A stretch of 64,000 nt of DNA from Spongiibacter sp. IMCC21906 (GCF_001010805.1 NZ_CP011477.1:2061001-2125000), one strand, 5' to 3'. Numbered from the stretch's first letter, positions 18,295-28,265 are shown. A program made the numbers and translations. Notes: generated from the sequence alone by a model not told the origin.

Positions 18295-19044
18295 ATGCCA
18301 TCCGAATTAGTGCAACTGCAGAAAAAACTTAGCGACTACGTTCGTAACCCTGAGGCAAATCCTGGCCCAGAAAATATTGAAGTCCGCCGTTTACAGATAT
18401 ACCAAGATTTGTTTTTCAATACAGTTGAAGGCTTTGTTTCTACGGCATTTCCGGTTACTCGAACCCTCTATGATGACGCCGCGTGGCGAGGGATTATTCG
18501 GGACTTCATGTGTTGCCATTATTGTAAAAGCCCTTTTTTTGTAAAGCTGGCTGAAGAGTTTATTGATTACCTCAGCAATGAGCGGCAAATGCTGCCCTCT
18601 GACCCTGCTTTTTTAGTAGAGCTGGCTCATTACGAATGGGTTGAGCTTGCCTTGGATATCAGCACCGAGCAGCTGCCGGAGATACCGCCCGTACCAAAAG
18701 AGGTTTTATCGGTAAATTTGCAGATGTCGCCACTGGCGTGGTCATTGGCATATCAATTTCCGGTTCACAAAATCAGTGCGACATTTCAGCCAGAGACTGC
18801 CGACGCCGAACCGACTTTTTTGCTGGTATACCGCAACAGTAAAGACGTGGTTGGCTTCTTGGAAATAAATGCTGCCACCGCGCGGTTATTGGTTTTATTA
18901 GAAGAGCAGGGTGGCAACGTCACCGGGGCTTTAAGCCAATTAGCCGCAGACATGGGTGCCACTGTTGGGGCCTTGAAAGGTTTTGCCACTGAGCTGCTAC
19001 AACAGATGCTGGAATTAGAGATTTTGCTGGTCGCATCTGATTAG
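18295..19044 (+). CDS. DUF2063-domain protein (BufC-like partner of the DUF692 enzyme)
   Basis: A 249-residue protein with the N-terminal DUF2063 signature (RLQIYQDLFFNTVEGFVSTAFPVTRTL, FVELAHYEWVELAL-type sequence at about 100-118). In MbnC, TglI and BufC proteins this domain recognises the leader peptide and supports the adjacent iron enzyme. The start codon lies 1 bp after the DUF692 stop, so the two are almost certainly co-translated. The C-terminal half (winged-helix-like, INAATARLLVLLEEQGG) resembles the second domain of such partners. A Cys-Cys-His-Tyr-Cys motif lies at about residues 74-78. Confidence 0.88.
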   Translation: MPSELVQLQKKLSDYVRNPEANPGPENIEVRRLQIYQDLFFNTVEGFVSTAFPVTRTLYDDAAWRGIIRDFMCCHYCKSPFFVKLAEEFIDYLSNERQMLPSDPAFLVELAHYEWVELALDISTEQLPEIPPVPKEVLSVNLQMSPLAWSLAYQFPVHKISATFQPETADAEPTFLLVYRNSKDVVGFLEINAATARLLVLLEEQGGNVTGALSQLAADMGATVGALKGFATELLQQMLELEILLVASD

Positions 19045-19188
19045 CAACAAACGGGGGTACGAAAGTCTATCAACAGCACGATGCTTTCCCTGTATTATAA
19101 GTGTTCAAGGTATATGGAGGCGCTGAGGACTGGCTAGATATTAGGCTGGCGAGACAGGCGTATTGAATTCAGGCTAAGGATTTCAGCA

Positions 19189-19944
19189 ATGTCAGTATTG
19201 CGAAATGATAAAACAAGATTATTTGGGCTGTCGGGCGGCTTAGCCGTGCTGCTGGCGGCGCTGTTGTCGTCTCCCAGCTTTGCTGATGACGATACGCTTG
19301 ATCCCCGAGACCCTCTGGAGGGCTTAAATCGTAAAATATTTGCCTTCAACGAGGTTGCCGACCGCTATGTGCTTAAGCCGGTCGCCAGGGGATATAAAAC
19401 GGTAACCCCCACTCCGGTTGAAACAAGCATCGGCAACTTCTTCAATAATATTGGTGAAGTGCAGAGTTTTGGCAACGATATTCTGCAGGGCAAACCCAGT
19501 AATGCCATGGTCGATGCCGGACGGTTTATTATCAATACCACGGTGGGCGTTTTAGGCTTGTTTGATGTGGCTACCCATATTGGTTTGAAACGAGAGCCAG
19601 AAGATTTTGGCCAAACCCTTGCCGTTTGGGGGGTAGGCTCTGGTCCGTACCTGATGCTGCCACTGTTTGGCCCCAGCACACTTCGAGATGGGACTGGCAC
19701 CGCGGTAGACAGCTACACTTCTGCAGAGGGCAATATTGACCCCGAGCGAGCCCGCTACTATATGAAGGTCATTGATGTTGTTGATACCCGGGCTTCGTTG
19801 TTGGACTCAGAAGATCTTATCTCTGGAGATCGCTATAGTTTTTTGAAAGATGCTTACTTACAGCGTCGGGAGTATTTGATTAACGATGGCAAAACTGAAG
19901 ACAGTTTTGGTGGCGAGGACTTCGAGTCATTTGAAGAATTTTAG
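19189..19944 (+). CDS. mlaA: MlaA (VacJ) family outer-membrane lipid-asymmetry protein
   Basis: MlaA removes mislocalised phospholipid from the outer leaflet and passes it to the Mla pathway. Family marks: DPLEGLNRKIFAFNEVADRYVLKPVARGY, NFFNNIGEVQSFGNDILQGK, RFIINTTVGVLGLFDVA, EDFGQTLAVWGVGSGPYLMLPLFGPSTLRDG. The signal sequence ends SSPSFA without a lipobox cysteine, so unlike E. coli MlaA it should be released as a non-lipidated periplasmic/outer-membrane protein. The C-terminal tail is acidic (GGEDFESFEEF). The gene starts 145 bp after the DUF2063 gene, so co-transcription is possible but unproven. Confidence 0.94.
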   Translation: MSVLRNDKTRLFGLSGGLAVLLAALLSSPSFADDDTLDPRDPLEGLNRKIFAFNEVADRYVLKPVARGYKTVTPTPVETSIGNFFNNIGEVQSFGNDILQGKPSNAMVDAGRFIINTTVGVLGLFDVATHIGLKREPEDFGQTLAVWGVGSGPYLMLPLFGPSTLRDGTGTAVDSYTSAEGNIDPERARYYMKVIDVVDTRASLLDSEDLISGDRYSFLKDAYLQRREYLINDGKTEDSFGGEDFESFEEF

Positions 19945-20054
19945 TGTCCCGGAGGGCATCGTGTCAGCCGACTTTCTCTCTGTAATGTTCCCGCTGTGAA
20001 TCCTGCACATTTTTGTTGCTTGTGTGCCGATAGGGATACGAGTAAAAAGGCTTG

Positions 20055-21230
20055 ATGAGCATCCCTTTACGGCATCGTTTGCTTTTAGTAGGGCAGGCGA
20101 TTACCAATTATGCAGATTTACGCAGCTCCCTTGAGTCACTGGGGGTTGAAGTGCTGCTTGTCATTCAGCGCGACGAAGGCTTGTTGAGCTTTCGAGAAGA
20201 CGATATTGACATGGCCATGATTGATATCGATGCAGCCGATGGCATCGGCTTATTGTCTGATATGGCCGACGATCCCCGAGAATTACCGCTTATTGCCGTT
20301 TCCCATCGAGAAAGTGCTGAAGACGTAGTTTCGGCATTGCGCCACGGTGCCACCGATTATCTGATGTTGCCGACCAAAAGCACCAATGTGCTTGCCCATG
20401 CCATGGAGCGGGCTATGGAGCGGGCGATTCTCAAGCGCGAGAATCTTGCTTACCGCACCAAACTGGAAAATGCTAACCGCGAGTTACTTGAGAGCCTGAC
20501 CCACCTGCAGCAAGATCAACAGGCGGGTAAGCACGTTCAGCAGTTGTTATTGCCGGATACCCCAAAAGAAATTGGCGGTTACCGGTTTTGCCACTTTATT
20601 CAGCCATCGTTGTATCTCAGTGGTGACTTTGTTGATTATTTCTTAGTCGGCGAAGATCACGCTGTGTTTTTTGTTGCGGATGTGTCTGGGCATGGCGCTA
20701 GCTCTGCGTTTGTGACGGTTTTTCTGAAAAATCTCTTTGCCAGTAAACGTAGTGATTTTTTACATAGAGGCTCAACCGCGATTTTGTCACCTGCAAAAAT
20801 GCTGGCAATTGCCAATCGTGAGTTGATCGACATGGGCATTGGCAAGCATGTCACGATGTGTGTCGGCGCGGTGGATTTGAAATGCCAGCAAATGAGCTAC
20901 TCAGTGGCTGGTCATTTACCGGCACCGGTGATGGCGGTTGATGGGGTGGCGGCATTTTTGCCCGAGCACGACATGCCAGTGGGTTTGTTTAGCGAAGCAG
21001 AATTTAGTGACCATATGATCAGCTTTCCGGAAGGGGCTGTGCTGAGTCTGTTCTCAGATGGTATATTAGAAGTTCTGCAGCAGGAAAATCTGGAGCTGAA
21101 AGAGCAGGCCTTATTGGACTTGCTCAAGTCAGGCCAGCGTTCTTCTACAGAGTTGGCGGAGGCCTTTGATTTATTTACACAAAATGAGCCTCCAGATGAT
21201 ATTGCAATACTCGTCGTCAGCAGGTTATAG
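20055..21230 (+). CDS. Response-regulator-like SpoIIE/PP2C serine phosphatase (HsbR-like)
   Basis: 391 residues from the ATG at 20055. A receiver-like domain occupies about 1-125, a coiled linker 125-165 (RENLAYRTKLENANRELLESL), and a PP2C/SpoIIE phosphatase 175-390. PP2C metal residues are visible in LSGDFVDYF, VADVSGHG, LFSDGILE and PPDDIAIL. The receiver keeps MIDIDAADG at the phospho-acceptor strand, but the acidic pair after strand 1 is missing (LLLVGQAI), so phosphorylation is doubtful. The next gene encodes a STAS protein starting 5 bp later, the likely substrate. P. aeruginosa HsbR/HsbA has this arrangement, but HsbR also has a kinase domain, which is absent here. Confidence 0.88.
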   Translation: MSIPLRHRLLLVGQAITNYADLRSSLESLGVEVLLVIQRDEGLLSFREDDIDMAMIDIDAADGIGLLSDMADDPRELPLIAVSHRESAEDVVSALRHGATDYLMLPTKSTNVLAHAMERAMERAILKRENLAYRTKLENANRELLESLTHLQQDQQAGKHVQQLLLPDTPKEIGGYRFCHFIQPSLYLSGDFVDYFLVGEDHAVFFVADVSGHGASSAFVTVFLKNLFASKRSDFLHRGSTAILSPAKMLAIANRELIDMGIGKHVTMCVGAVDLKCQQMSYSVAGHLPAPVMAVDGVAAFLPEHDMPVGLFSEAEFSDHMISFPEGAVLSLFSDGILEVLQQENLELKEQALLDLLKSGQRSSTELAEAFDLFTQNEPPDDIAILVVSRL

Positions 21231-21234
21231 GCTA

Positions 21235-21723
21235 ATGCAGCCGGGAAAAATTTTAGTCGCCGAGCAGGATGGTGCATTTGTCATCAAACTGGTCGGCGAT
21301 GTTCGTTTAACGCTATGCACAACCATGGATGAGTTCTTTGACGAGATGTTAGCCGTCAAGGGCTTTGCCAGTGTGGTTGTGGATCTTGCAGATGCTGTCA
21401 ATATCGATAGTACCACCTTGGGTTTGCTCGCCAAATTAGCGATTAAAGCAAAACAGCGGTTTCATTATATTCCTCTCGTTCTTTCTACTAACCCTGATAT
21501 TACCCGGGTGCTGGAGAGTATGAGCTTTGACCGGGTGTTTCGTATTCGAGAGGTGCCCTTGATCAGTGACGAAGATCTGGGCGAGTTACCGGTGCTCCCC
21601 GACAGTGAAGAGGGTGTGAAGCGCAGGGTGCTGGAAGCCCATCGAGTGTTGATGGGCATGAGCGAAAGCAATCGCGCCAAGTTTCGGGAATTGGTGACCT
21701 TGCTCGAAGGCCAGTGTTATTGA
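21235..21723 (+). CDS. STAS-domain anti-sigma-factor antagonist (HsbA-like)
   Basis: A 162-residue protein with a STAS fold over about 1-105. The conserved phosphorylatable serine lies in VNIDSTTLGLLAKL. A C-terminal helical extension (about 115-162) is typical of HsbA, which binds the anti-sigma factor FlgM or a diguanylate cyclase in Pseudomonas depending on phosphorylation. I take the ATG at 21235, 5 bp after the phosphatase stop; longer in-frame starts lie inside the phosphatase gene. The pairing implies a serine-phosphorylation switch. The partner kinase is not in this window. Confidence 0.87.
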   Translation: MQPGKILVAEQDGAFVIKLVGDVRLTLCTTMDEFFDEMLAVKGFASVVVDLADAVNIDSTTLGLLAKLAIKAKQRFHYIPLVLSTNPDITRVLESMSFDRVFRIREVPLISDEDLGELPVLPDSEEGVKRRVLEAHRVLMGMSESNRAKFRELVTLLEGQCY

Positions 21724-21742
21724 GTTAATTTGAATGAGCGAA

Positions 21743-21776
21743 TGAGGCATCGCTTAGCATTTAAGCCAATGCCTCA
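21743..21776. terminator. Hairpin between convergent genes, possible bidirectional terminator
   Basis: Stem TGAGGCAT / ATGCCTCA with an inner GCTTA / TAAGC stem, placed between the STAS gene and the end of the TerB-like gene. Neither side has a T-run, so it may act only as an mRNA 3' stabiliser. Confidence 0.45.
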
Positions 21777-21804
21777 CGCTTGTATCGGTAACGGCGCTCG
21801 CTCG

Positions 21805-22257
21805 TTACTCCATATTCTCCAGTTTTTCAGTCGTTATCAATTTAGCCCGAATAAACTCCCGGTGGGGGAGATAAATCAAGTCTGAAATTTTGCGGATTAA
21901 GTGCTCTTCGTATTTATCGATCCGGCCATCCTCTGCGGCCACTTCCCACAGGGATAACACCAGCTGATATTTTTCCTGATTGTCGCAATTGTCGTTGATA
22001 TAACGTGTAAAGGGATACAGTGAGGTACTGTCTTGCGTGGTGTCTTGTGCCTGGGCGACGGCTTTTTCGACCTCGCTTTCAGATACTGAAAAGTGCCGTA
22101 CCAATAAACCGCGAATTTTGTCTACTTCAGCCGGGTCTTGCTCGTAGTCCGATTTACTGACTTCCACTAGCAATGCCGCGGCAGCCATTTCCATGGTCAT
22201 CGACAGGCTGTCGTCTTCTGTATCGGAGGCAAAGAATTTTTTTAAGTGCTCAAACAT
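21805..22257 (-). CDS. TerB-family protein
   Basis: A 150-residue cytoplasmic alpha-helical protein of the TerB family (LSMTMEMAAAALLVEVSKSDYEQDPAE, LWEVAAEDGRIDKYEEHLIRKISDLI), with the acidic DxxxDxxE clusters seen in this fold. Despite the name, isolated TerB-like proteins are not evidence of tellurite resistance. The ATG at 22257 overlaps the tal stop by one base (TAATG), which indicates translational coupling; an extra four upstream residues are possible but unneeded. Confidence 0.85.
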   Translation of the reverse strand: MFEHLKKFFASDTEDDSLSMTMEMAAAALLVEVSKSDYEQDPAEVDKIRGLLVRHFSVSESEVEKAVAQAQDTTQDSTSLYPFTRYINDNCDNQEKYQLVLSLWEVAAEDGRIDKYEEHLIRKISDLIYLPHREFIRAKLITTEKLENME

Positions 22258-23207
22258 TATTTGTCCCAATTTTTTAGCATGGCTTCTAATTTAATTTGAT
22301 CTGCGGCAAAGGCGCGAATGCCCTCTGCTAATTTTTCAGTTGCCATGGCGTCTTCGTTCATTGCCCAGCGAAAGCTGGATTCGCTTAATACCAGTCGCGG
22401 CACGGCTTTAATATCCATTTCTGGAGATAGGCGGCGGGGCAAATCACCGCTGGCGTTCTCAAGCTCTTCCAGTAATGCCGGGCTGATGGTTAAGCGGTCG
22501 CAACCGGCTAGGGCTTGAATTTCGCCAGTGTTGCGAAAGCTGGCACCCATCACAATAGTCTTGTATCCGTGCTGCTTATAATAGCTGTAGATGCTGCTAA
22601 CGGAGATTACACCGGGGTCTTGTTCTGCTGTGTCGGGTGTATTGCCATGGGCAACATGCCAATCCAGAATGCGGCCCACAAAAGGCGATATCAATGAAGC
22701 GCCAGCTTCAGCGCAGGCGGCAGCCTGAGTCAGACTGAAAAGCAGGGTCAGATTACATTCGATCCCTTCATTTTCCAAAATTTCAGCGGCCCGAATACCT
22801 TCCCAGGTCGAGGCAATTTTGATGAACAGCCGAGATTTATCCACGCCTTGCTTCTTATACAGTTCAATCACTTGACGGGCTTCTTCTACCGTTGCGTCGG
22901 TATTAAAAGACAGTCGAGCGTCGACTTCTGTAGAAACCTTACCGGGAACCAACTGGGTAATTTCTTTGCCAATGCGCACGGCAAAGGCCATCACCGCCGA
23001 TTTCAATGCGGCCTCGCTACGGTCTTCACCCAAACTGGCGACAACCTCGTTAATCATGTCTTGATACTGGGGCAGTTGCGCGGCTTTAAGAAGTAATGAG
23101 GGATTGGTGGTGGCGTCTTGAGGGGTAAAACGGCGGATGGCTTCAATGTCACCCGTGTCCGCGACCACGTCAGTCATATTTTTAAGCTGTTCCAGTTTAC
23201 TCGTCAT
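22257..23207 (-). CDS. tal: Transaldolase
   Basis: Transfers a dihydroxyacetone unit between sugar phosphates in the non-oxidative pentose phosphate pathway. The 316 residues match E. coli TalB length and motif order: [12 protein letters not shown] near the N-terminus, [10 protein letters not shown], Schiff-base Lys130 in [22 protein letters not shown], and [12 protein letters not shown]. It sits in a minus-strand run dusA-tal-terB with overlapping ends. Confidence 0.97.
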   Translation of the reverse strand: MTSKLEQLKNMTDVVADTGDIEAIRRFTPQDATTNPSLLLKAAQLPQYQDMINEVVASLGEDRSEAALKSAVMAFAVRIGKEITQLVPGKVSTEVDARLSFNTDATVEEARQVIELYKKQGVDKSRLFIKIASTWEGIRAAEILENEGIECNLTLLFSLTQAAACAEAGASLISPFVGRILDWHVAHGNTPDTAEQDPGVISVSSIYSYYKQHGYKTIVMGASFRNTGEIQALAGCDRLTISPALLEELENASGDLPRRLSPEMDIKAVPRLVLSESSFRWAMNEDAMATEKLAEGIRAFAADQIKLEAMLKNWDK

Positions 23208-24252
23208 TCGATACCATCCTGTATTCCTGTTGGTCTTCTACGGCTTTGCTCACTATGGCCATGGCTTGGCGCAGTACGTCACTATTCGCGCCGGGTAAGT
23301 GGGCATGTTGACTCAAGTGGCGCCGAAATAATTTAGCGCCAGTCTGGCCGTTAAAGATTCCCAATATGTGTCGGGTAATGTGGTTTAAGCGCACATTGCC
23401 GCTATTTAGTTGCGAGTCGATATAAGGTAGCAGCGCTTCTAATACCGCGAAGCGAGTGGGGGTGGGCGATGTTTCACCGTAAAAACGCTGATCTACCTCG
23501 GTGAGGAGATACGGATTTTGATAGGCACTGCGTCCCATCATGATGCCATCCACATATGACAAATGCGAGGCGCCACTGCTGAGATTGTCAATGCCGCCAT
23601 TAATGATGACCTCTAATTCGGGAAAGTCTCGCTTTAGCTGATACACAAAGTCGTAGTTTAGAGGTGGTATTTCTCGGTTTTCTTTGGGGCTAAGCCCTTG
23701 TAGCCACGCTTTGCGTGCATGCACAATAACCGCGTCGGCTCCCGCGTCGGCAACCGCGCCGACAAAATCGATTAACGGTCCATAGCCTTCTTGCTCGTCG
23801 ATACCAATTCGGTGTTTGACAGTAATCGGGAGTGAGCAGGCATCTTTCATTGCCGAGACACATGCTGCAACCCGCTGGGGCTCGGCCATTAAACAGGCAC
23901 CAAAGGCGCCGTTTTGGACCCGGTCCGAGGGGCAGCCACAGTTGAGATTGACCTCATCGTACTGCCATTGCTCAGCAAGTTTGGCGGAGCGCGCCAAAGC
24001 ATCAGGGTCGCTTCCACCAAGTTGCAAGGCAACAGGGTGCTCAACATCACTAAATTGCAAATGCCGCTCGACATCACCGTGGAGCAGGGCGCCAGTGGTG
24101 ATCATCTCGGTATACAGCACGGCCCGCTTGCTGAGCAGGCGCCAGAACACGCGACAATGCCTATCACTCCAGTCCAACATCGGAGCGACGCAGAAGCGGC
24201 GGTCCAGCCCTTGGATCGGGATGTGTAGAGAATTACTTGGGGTTTTCTGCAT
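23197..24252 (-). CDS. dusA: tRNA-dihydrouridine(20/20a) synthase DusA
   Basis: FMN-dependent reductase making dihydrouridine at positions 20/20a in the tRNA D-loop. Family marks: [70 protein letters not shown] with the catalytic cysteine, [35 protein letters not shown] and [17 protein letters not shown] use the ATG at 24252; the longer form only adds 20 atypical residues. The 3' end overlaps tal by 11 bp. Divergent from gltX. Confidence 0.95.
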   Translation of the reverse strand: MQKTPSNSLHIPIQGLDRRFCVAPMLDWSDRHCRVFWRLLSKRAVLYTEMITTGALLHGDVERHLQFSDVEHPVALQLGGSDPDALARSAKLAEQWQYDEVNLNCGCPSDRVQNGAFGACLMAEPQRVAACVSAMKDACSLPITVKHRIGIDEQEGYGPLIDFVGAVADAGADAVIVHARKAWLQGLSPKENREIPPLNYDFVYQLKRDFPELEVIINGGIDNLSSGASHLSYVDGIMMGRSAYQNPYLLTEVDQRFYGETSPTPTRFAVLEALLPYIDSQLNSGNVRLNHITRHILGIFNGQTGAKLFRRHLSQHAHLPGANSDVLRQAMAIVSKAVEDQQEYRMVSNDE

Positions 24253-24360
24253 GAGTAGATGAATCTGCCAACGGGCTACGTATAATACGCGGCTTAATGC
24301 TTGCCGGAGCAATTGCCGGCGCCAAACCCTGTATTCTATTGAAATGGAAGCAAACTCTCC

Positions 24361-25860
24361 ATGACTGTTCGTACTCGCATTGCGCCGTCACCCACCGGCG
24401 ACCCCCACGTAGGCACCGCGTATATCGCGCTTTTTAATTACTGCTTTGCCAAAAGTCAGGGCGGTGAGTTTCTGTTACGGATTGAAGATACCGATCAGCA
24501 GCGCAGTACGGCGGCCTCTGAAAAAGCCATCTTGGATTCTTTGCGGTGGTTGGGTTTAGATTGGGATGAAGGTCCAGATGTCGGCGGACCGTCGGGACCG
24601 TATCGTCAAAGCGAGCGCAGTGACATTTACCAGCAACATTGCCAGCAGCTTATCGATCAAGGCAAAGCCTTTCGCTGCTACCGTACGGCAGAAGAGCTAA
24701 ATACTTTGCGGGAGTCTCGTCGGGAGGCGGGTTTGCATACGGCTTTAAAAGCCAGCGATTTGCGCCTATCTGAAGAAGAGGTGCAGGCTAGGGAAGCAGC
24801 AGGCGCGGCCTATGTTATTCGGATGGTGGTGCCGGAAGAGGATGGCCGTTGTGAAATCGACGACATGTTGCGGGGCAAAATAGAGCTGGAGTGGTCCCAG
24901 GTTGACGCACAGATTTTGTTGAAATCCGATGGTTTGCCTACCTACCACCTGGCCAATGTGGTGGATGATCACCTGATGGGGATCACCCATGTGCTGCGAG
25001 GAGAGGAGTGGATTAACTCTGCGCCCAAGCACAAGTTACTCTATGAATACTTTGGCTGGGAGATGCCTCAACTTTGCCATTTACCGCTGCTGCGGAACCC
25101 GGATAAGAGCAAATTAAGCAAGCGCAAAAATCCCACCAGTATTCTGTACTACCAGCGTATGGGCTTTATGCCGGAAGCCTTGTTGAATTACTTGGGGCGT
25201 ATGGGCTGGTCCATGCCCGACGAAAGCGAAAAATTTAATTTGGCGACCATGCTCGAAAATTTTGACGTATCTCGGGTCAGTTTGGGCGGGCCAATCTTTG
25301 ATGTAGAAAAACTGCGTTGGCTCAATGGGCTCTGGTTACGTGAAGATCTGGATCAAGAGCAGCTGGCTCAGCGCTTGATGGAGTGGGCGCTAAACAAAGA
25401 AACCCTGGCCAAAATTTTGCCCCATGCCCAATCACGGATAGAAGTCTTTAGCGATTTGGCACCTTTGGCTGCTTTCTTTTTGTCAGGCATGCTGCCGATT
25501 TCGCCGGAAAGCTTCAGTGCTTGTAATTTAGATGAAGAAGAGCTGGTGTCGGTGCTGCAAGCGGCGGCATGGCGGCTGGAAGCCGAGCAAGATTGGCAGC
25601 GGGATACGCTTTTTGCAGCGATTAAGTCCTTGGCCGACGGCATGGAAATAAAGCTAAAGGATTTTATGCCGCCGCTATTTATTGCCATTGCCGGTACCAC
25701 CGCGTCCATCTCGGTAGTGGATTCTATGGAGGTGCTGGGCCCAGAAATGAGCCGGGCAAGATTGCGTTATGCCGTAGATGTCTTGGGCGGGCTTGGTAAG
25801 AAACGGCTTAAAAAGTTGGAGAAACGCTACCAACAAGCTTTACAGAATAGTGCTGGTTAA
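24361..25860 (+). CDS. gltX: Glutamyl-tRNA synthetase
   Basis: Class I aminoacyl-tRNA synthetase charging tRNA-Glu. The HIGH-type motif occurs as [12 protein letters not shown] near residue 9, and the KMSKS-type loop as [12 protein letters not shown] at about 247. [11 protein letters not shown] and the alpha-helical anticodon-binding region fill the C-terminal third. The 499 residues match the family. It is followed by the tRNA-Ala gene, which has its own promoter. Confidence 0.97.
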   Translation: MTVRTRIAPSPTGDPHVGTAYIALFNYCFAKSQGGEFLLRIEDTDQQRSTAASEKAILDSLRWLGLDWDEGPDVGGPSGPYRQSERSDIYQQHCQQLIDQGKAFRCYRTAEELNTLRESRREAGLHTALKASDLRLSEEEVQAREAAGAAYVIRMVVPEEDGRCEIDDMLRGKIELEWSQVDAQILLKSDGLPTYHLANVVDDHLMGITHVLRGEEWINSAPKHKLLYEYFGWEMPQLCHLPLLRNPDKSKLSKRKNPTSILYYQRMGFMPEALLNYLGRMGWSMPDESEKFNLATMLENFDVSRVSLGGPIFDVEKLRWLNGLWLREDLDQEQLAQRLMEWALNKETLAKILPHAQSRIEVFSDLAPLAAFFLSGMLPISPESFSACNLDEEELVSVLQAAAWRLEAEQDWQRDTLFAAIKSLADGMEIKLKDFMPPLFIAIAGTTASISVVDSMEVLGPEMSRARLRYAVDVLGGLGKKRLKKLEKRYQQALQNSAG

Positions 25861-25913
25861 CAATCGTCATTTTCGGTTTTTGATTTAAGCTTACTGTTTT
25901 TACAGACAATTTG

Positions 25914-25942
25914 TTGACAAGCTCAGAGGTGATCATTAATAT
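25914..25942 (+). promoter_or_regulatory. Consensus promoter of tRNA-Ala
   Basis: TTGACA at 25914-25919, exactly 17 nt, then TAATAT at 25937-25942. A GC-rich stretch GCGCAGCC follows immediately, as in stringently controlled stable-RNA promoters. The tRNA begins about 16 bp later. Confidence 0.85.
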
Positions 25943-25958
25943 GCGCAGCCTCTGCTTT

Positions 25959-26034
<76 letters not shown>

Positions 26035-26043
26035 AAGTTTTAA

Positions 26044-26072
26044 AAAGCCGCCTATTTTTAGGCGGCTTTTTT
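26044..26072 (+). terminator. Terminator of tRNA-Ala (probably shared with ald)
   Basis: AAAGCCGCC / GGCGGCTTT stem with loop TATTTTTA and a T-run, 10 bp after the tRNA. The mirror-image A-run makes it suitable for the convergent ald transcript as well. Confidence 0.88.
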
Positions 26073-26110
26073 GCGTCTGATCCACCAGAATCTGGTCGCT
26101 GCATTTTCCA

Positions 26111-27223
26111 TCAAAACAAAGCCGCGTTGTTTTCATAGGGTAAGCCGTGTGCATCAGCGACGGCTTGGCAATAAACCTTTCCTTGCGCAATATTTAACCC
26201 ATCTCGAAAGTACTTATCATTCTGTAAGGCTTGCTGCCAACCTTTGTCTGCCAACGTCAGGACGTAGGGCAGTGTGGCGTTGTTAAGGGCGAGTGTGGCA
26301 GTGCGAGCAACAGCGCCGGGAATGTTGGCGACGCAGTAATGAACAATGCCATCAACAATATAACGGGGGGCGTCATGGCTTGTGGGGCGGGATGTTTCAA
26401 AACAGCCGCCTTGATCAATGGCAACATCGACTAACACGGCACCACGTTGCATTTTTTTGACCAGATCGGCGCTGACAAGTTTGGGGGCGGCGGCGCCAGG
26501 AATGAGAACCGCGCCAATGACTAAGTCGGCATGGATGACTTGCTGCTCAATAGCATCGGTTGTGGAGTAAAGGGTTTTCAGGCGACCTTGAAACTGTTCA
26601 TCTAAGATTTTAAGGCGGGATACAGAGCGATCAATTACGGTGACATCTGCCCCAAGTCCCAGCGCCATCGCAGCGGCATTGATGCCGACTACGCCGCCAC
26701 CAATAATGCAGACTTTCGCCGGTAATACACCGGGAACGCCGCCAAGCAGTTGTCCCCGTCCGCCGTTAATCATTTCTAATGATGTTGCGCCAGCTTGCAC
26801 GGCGAGCCGACCCGCCACCTCTGACATCGGGGCCAGCAGGGGTAAGCTGCCGTTGGGGGCAGTGACGGTTTCGTAGGCGATCGCGATGGCGCCGGATTGC
26901 AATAACAGTTCAGTTTGCTGCAGGTCGGGTGCAAGGTGCAGATACGCAAATACAATTTGATCTTTTTGAAGCAGCTTACATTCTTCGGGTTGGGGTTCTT
27001 TGACCTTCACAATCAGTTCGGCATTGCGGTATAGCGTTTCGGTATTGTCGATGATGGTTGCGCCAGCGTCGATATAGGCTTTATCGGCAAAACCAATTGC
27101 GGCACCGGCACCGGTTTCTACGGTGATACTGTGGCCGTGCTTGCTTAACTCGCGAACGGAGGTGGGGCTTAGGCCGACCCGGTATTCTTGCGCTTTAATT
27201 TCTTTTGGGACAGCGATTTTCAT
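26111..27223 (-). CDS. ald: Alanine dehydrogenase
   Basis: NAD-dependent interconversion of L-alanine with pyruvate and ammonia. The 370 residues carry the AlaDH/PNT N-terminal domain (MKIAVPKEIKAQEYRVGLSP; catalytic Lys in VKVKEPQPEE, catalytic His in YLHLAPD), the Rossmann NAD site (CIIGGGVVGINAAAMALGLGADVTVID) and DVAIDQGGCFETSRPTSHDAP with the active-site Asp. Monocistronic. Together with the alanine carrier at 56892 and Alr at 58282 it points to alanine use as carbon/nitrogen source. Confidence 0.96.
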   Translation of the reverse strand: MKIAVPKEIKAQEYRVGLSPTSVRELSKHGHSITVETGAGAAIGFADKAYIDAGATIIDNTETLYRNAELIVKVKEPQPEECKLLQKDQIVFAYLHLAPDLQQTELLLQSGAIAIAYETVTAPNGSLPLLAPMSEVAGRLAVQAGATSLEMINGGRGQLLGGVPGVLPAKVCIIGGGVVGINAAAMALGLGADVTVIDRSVSRLKILDEQFQGRLKTLYSTTDAIEQQVIHADLVIGAVLIPGAAAPKLVSADLVKKMQRGAVLVDVAIDQGGCFETSRPTSHDAPRYIVDGIVHYCVANIPGAVARTATLALNNATLPYVLTLADKGWQQALQNDKYFRDGLNIAQGKVYCQAVADAHGLPYENNAALF

Positions 27224-27419
27224 TCGGCGCTCCTACAATGATTCCAAGACAGCTGTTTTCAAAATAGCTACGGCGTAAAGTCGCAAAGTGGGTGGGACTT
27301 ACATATCAGTCTAGCCGATGCTTTGGTAAACGTTGTTAGTCAATATTCTTAGTCGTCATAGTTCAGCATTGATTCAGTCTTTTCGGCAGATACTTCCATT
27401 AATCTTTGGAGGACATGCT

Positions 27420-28085
27420 ATGAAAAAATCATTAATGGGGCTGGCGGTTGCCGTGGCGGTTATGCCTTTTTATGCCCAGGCTAATGACTATGGTCGCAGT
27501 GCTTATAATGCGACCCCGACCATGTATTTGTTTGGTGGCGTAGGGGCTGCCGATTACGATTTGGCCAGCGAAGATGTGCGCTTTAGTTTTGGCGATGGTT
27601 CTCTTAATCGCATTGAGGAAGACAATCAGTCGGTCAGTTGGCGGTTCGGCGTGGGGTACCGTATTGCCGATGTGTTGTCTTTTGAGTTTGGCTATGTGAA
27701 CTTGGGTGAATTTGCCGCCAGTGCCCAGTCAGACGGCTCTAGGGTGGCCACCAATGGCTACGCGCCGGGGCGAGTGGATATTGATGGCGAAAGCAGTGGG
27801 GTATTTTTAGGTTTAAATGCGCATACCCCAGATGAAGAGCCCGTTGGCTTGTATTTACGCGGTGGAATTTATAGCTGGGAAGTGGATGGCCGAGTAAAAG
27901 ATAGCAGCCGGAGCGGTCGGTTTTTAGTTGACGGTGTCGATCCCTTTATCGGCGGCGGATTGCGTTTTGCTATTGATCGTAATATTCAAATTCAGGTCGG
28001 TTACGACTATTACTTTATTGACGACGATGAGGCACTGGATACCGCAGTAGGCGTGTTAGGGGCTGACTTGGTGTTTTATTTCTAA
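27420..28085 (+). CDS. Outer-membrane beta-barrel protein (OmpA/OmpW-like small barrel)
   Basis: A 221-residue precursor from the ATG at 27420, preceded by TTTGGAGGACA. Signal peptide MKKSLMGLAVAVAVMPFYAQA, then eight or so alternating amphipathic strands: MYLFGGVGAADYD, SVSWRFGVGYRIADVLSFEFGYVNLGEF, GLYLRGGIYSWEVDG, IQIQVGYDYYFID. The C-terminal LVFYF ends in an aromatic residue, as expected for BAM recognition. No OmpA peptidoglycan domain. Function unknown beyond a membrane barrel. Confidence 0.85.
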   Translation: MKKSLMGLAVAVAVMPFYAQANDYGRSAYNATPTMYLFGGVGAADYDLASEDVRFSFGDGSLNRIEEDNQSVSWRFGVGYRIADVLSFEFGYVNLGEFAASAQSDGSRVATNGYAPGRVDIDGESSGVFLGLNAHTPDEEPVGLYLRGGIYSWEVDGRVKDSSRSGRFLVDGVDPFIGGGLRFAIDRNIQIQVGYDYYFIDDDEALDTAVGVLGADLVFYF

Positions 28086-28265
28086 GCTGATCTATCGCAA
28101 GGGTATTCTCAGCCGCTATTGACCGTGAATCGCCCAACATTGTGCACTGATGCCATAGGCTTGTTTAGCGTAATTTAGTGATAATACGGCAGCGAATACG
28201 CCGCCGCCGCAGAATTCTTATTGCCCGGCGAGTATAGTGGGGAATCGGATGAGGCCGGAGGCACA

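Noticed and set aside
21805-22257. Tellurite-resistance locus
   Set aside because: Only a lone TerB-fold protein is present; no TerC/D/E/Z partners, so resistance is not supported.
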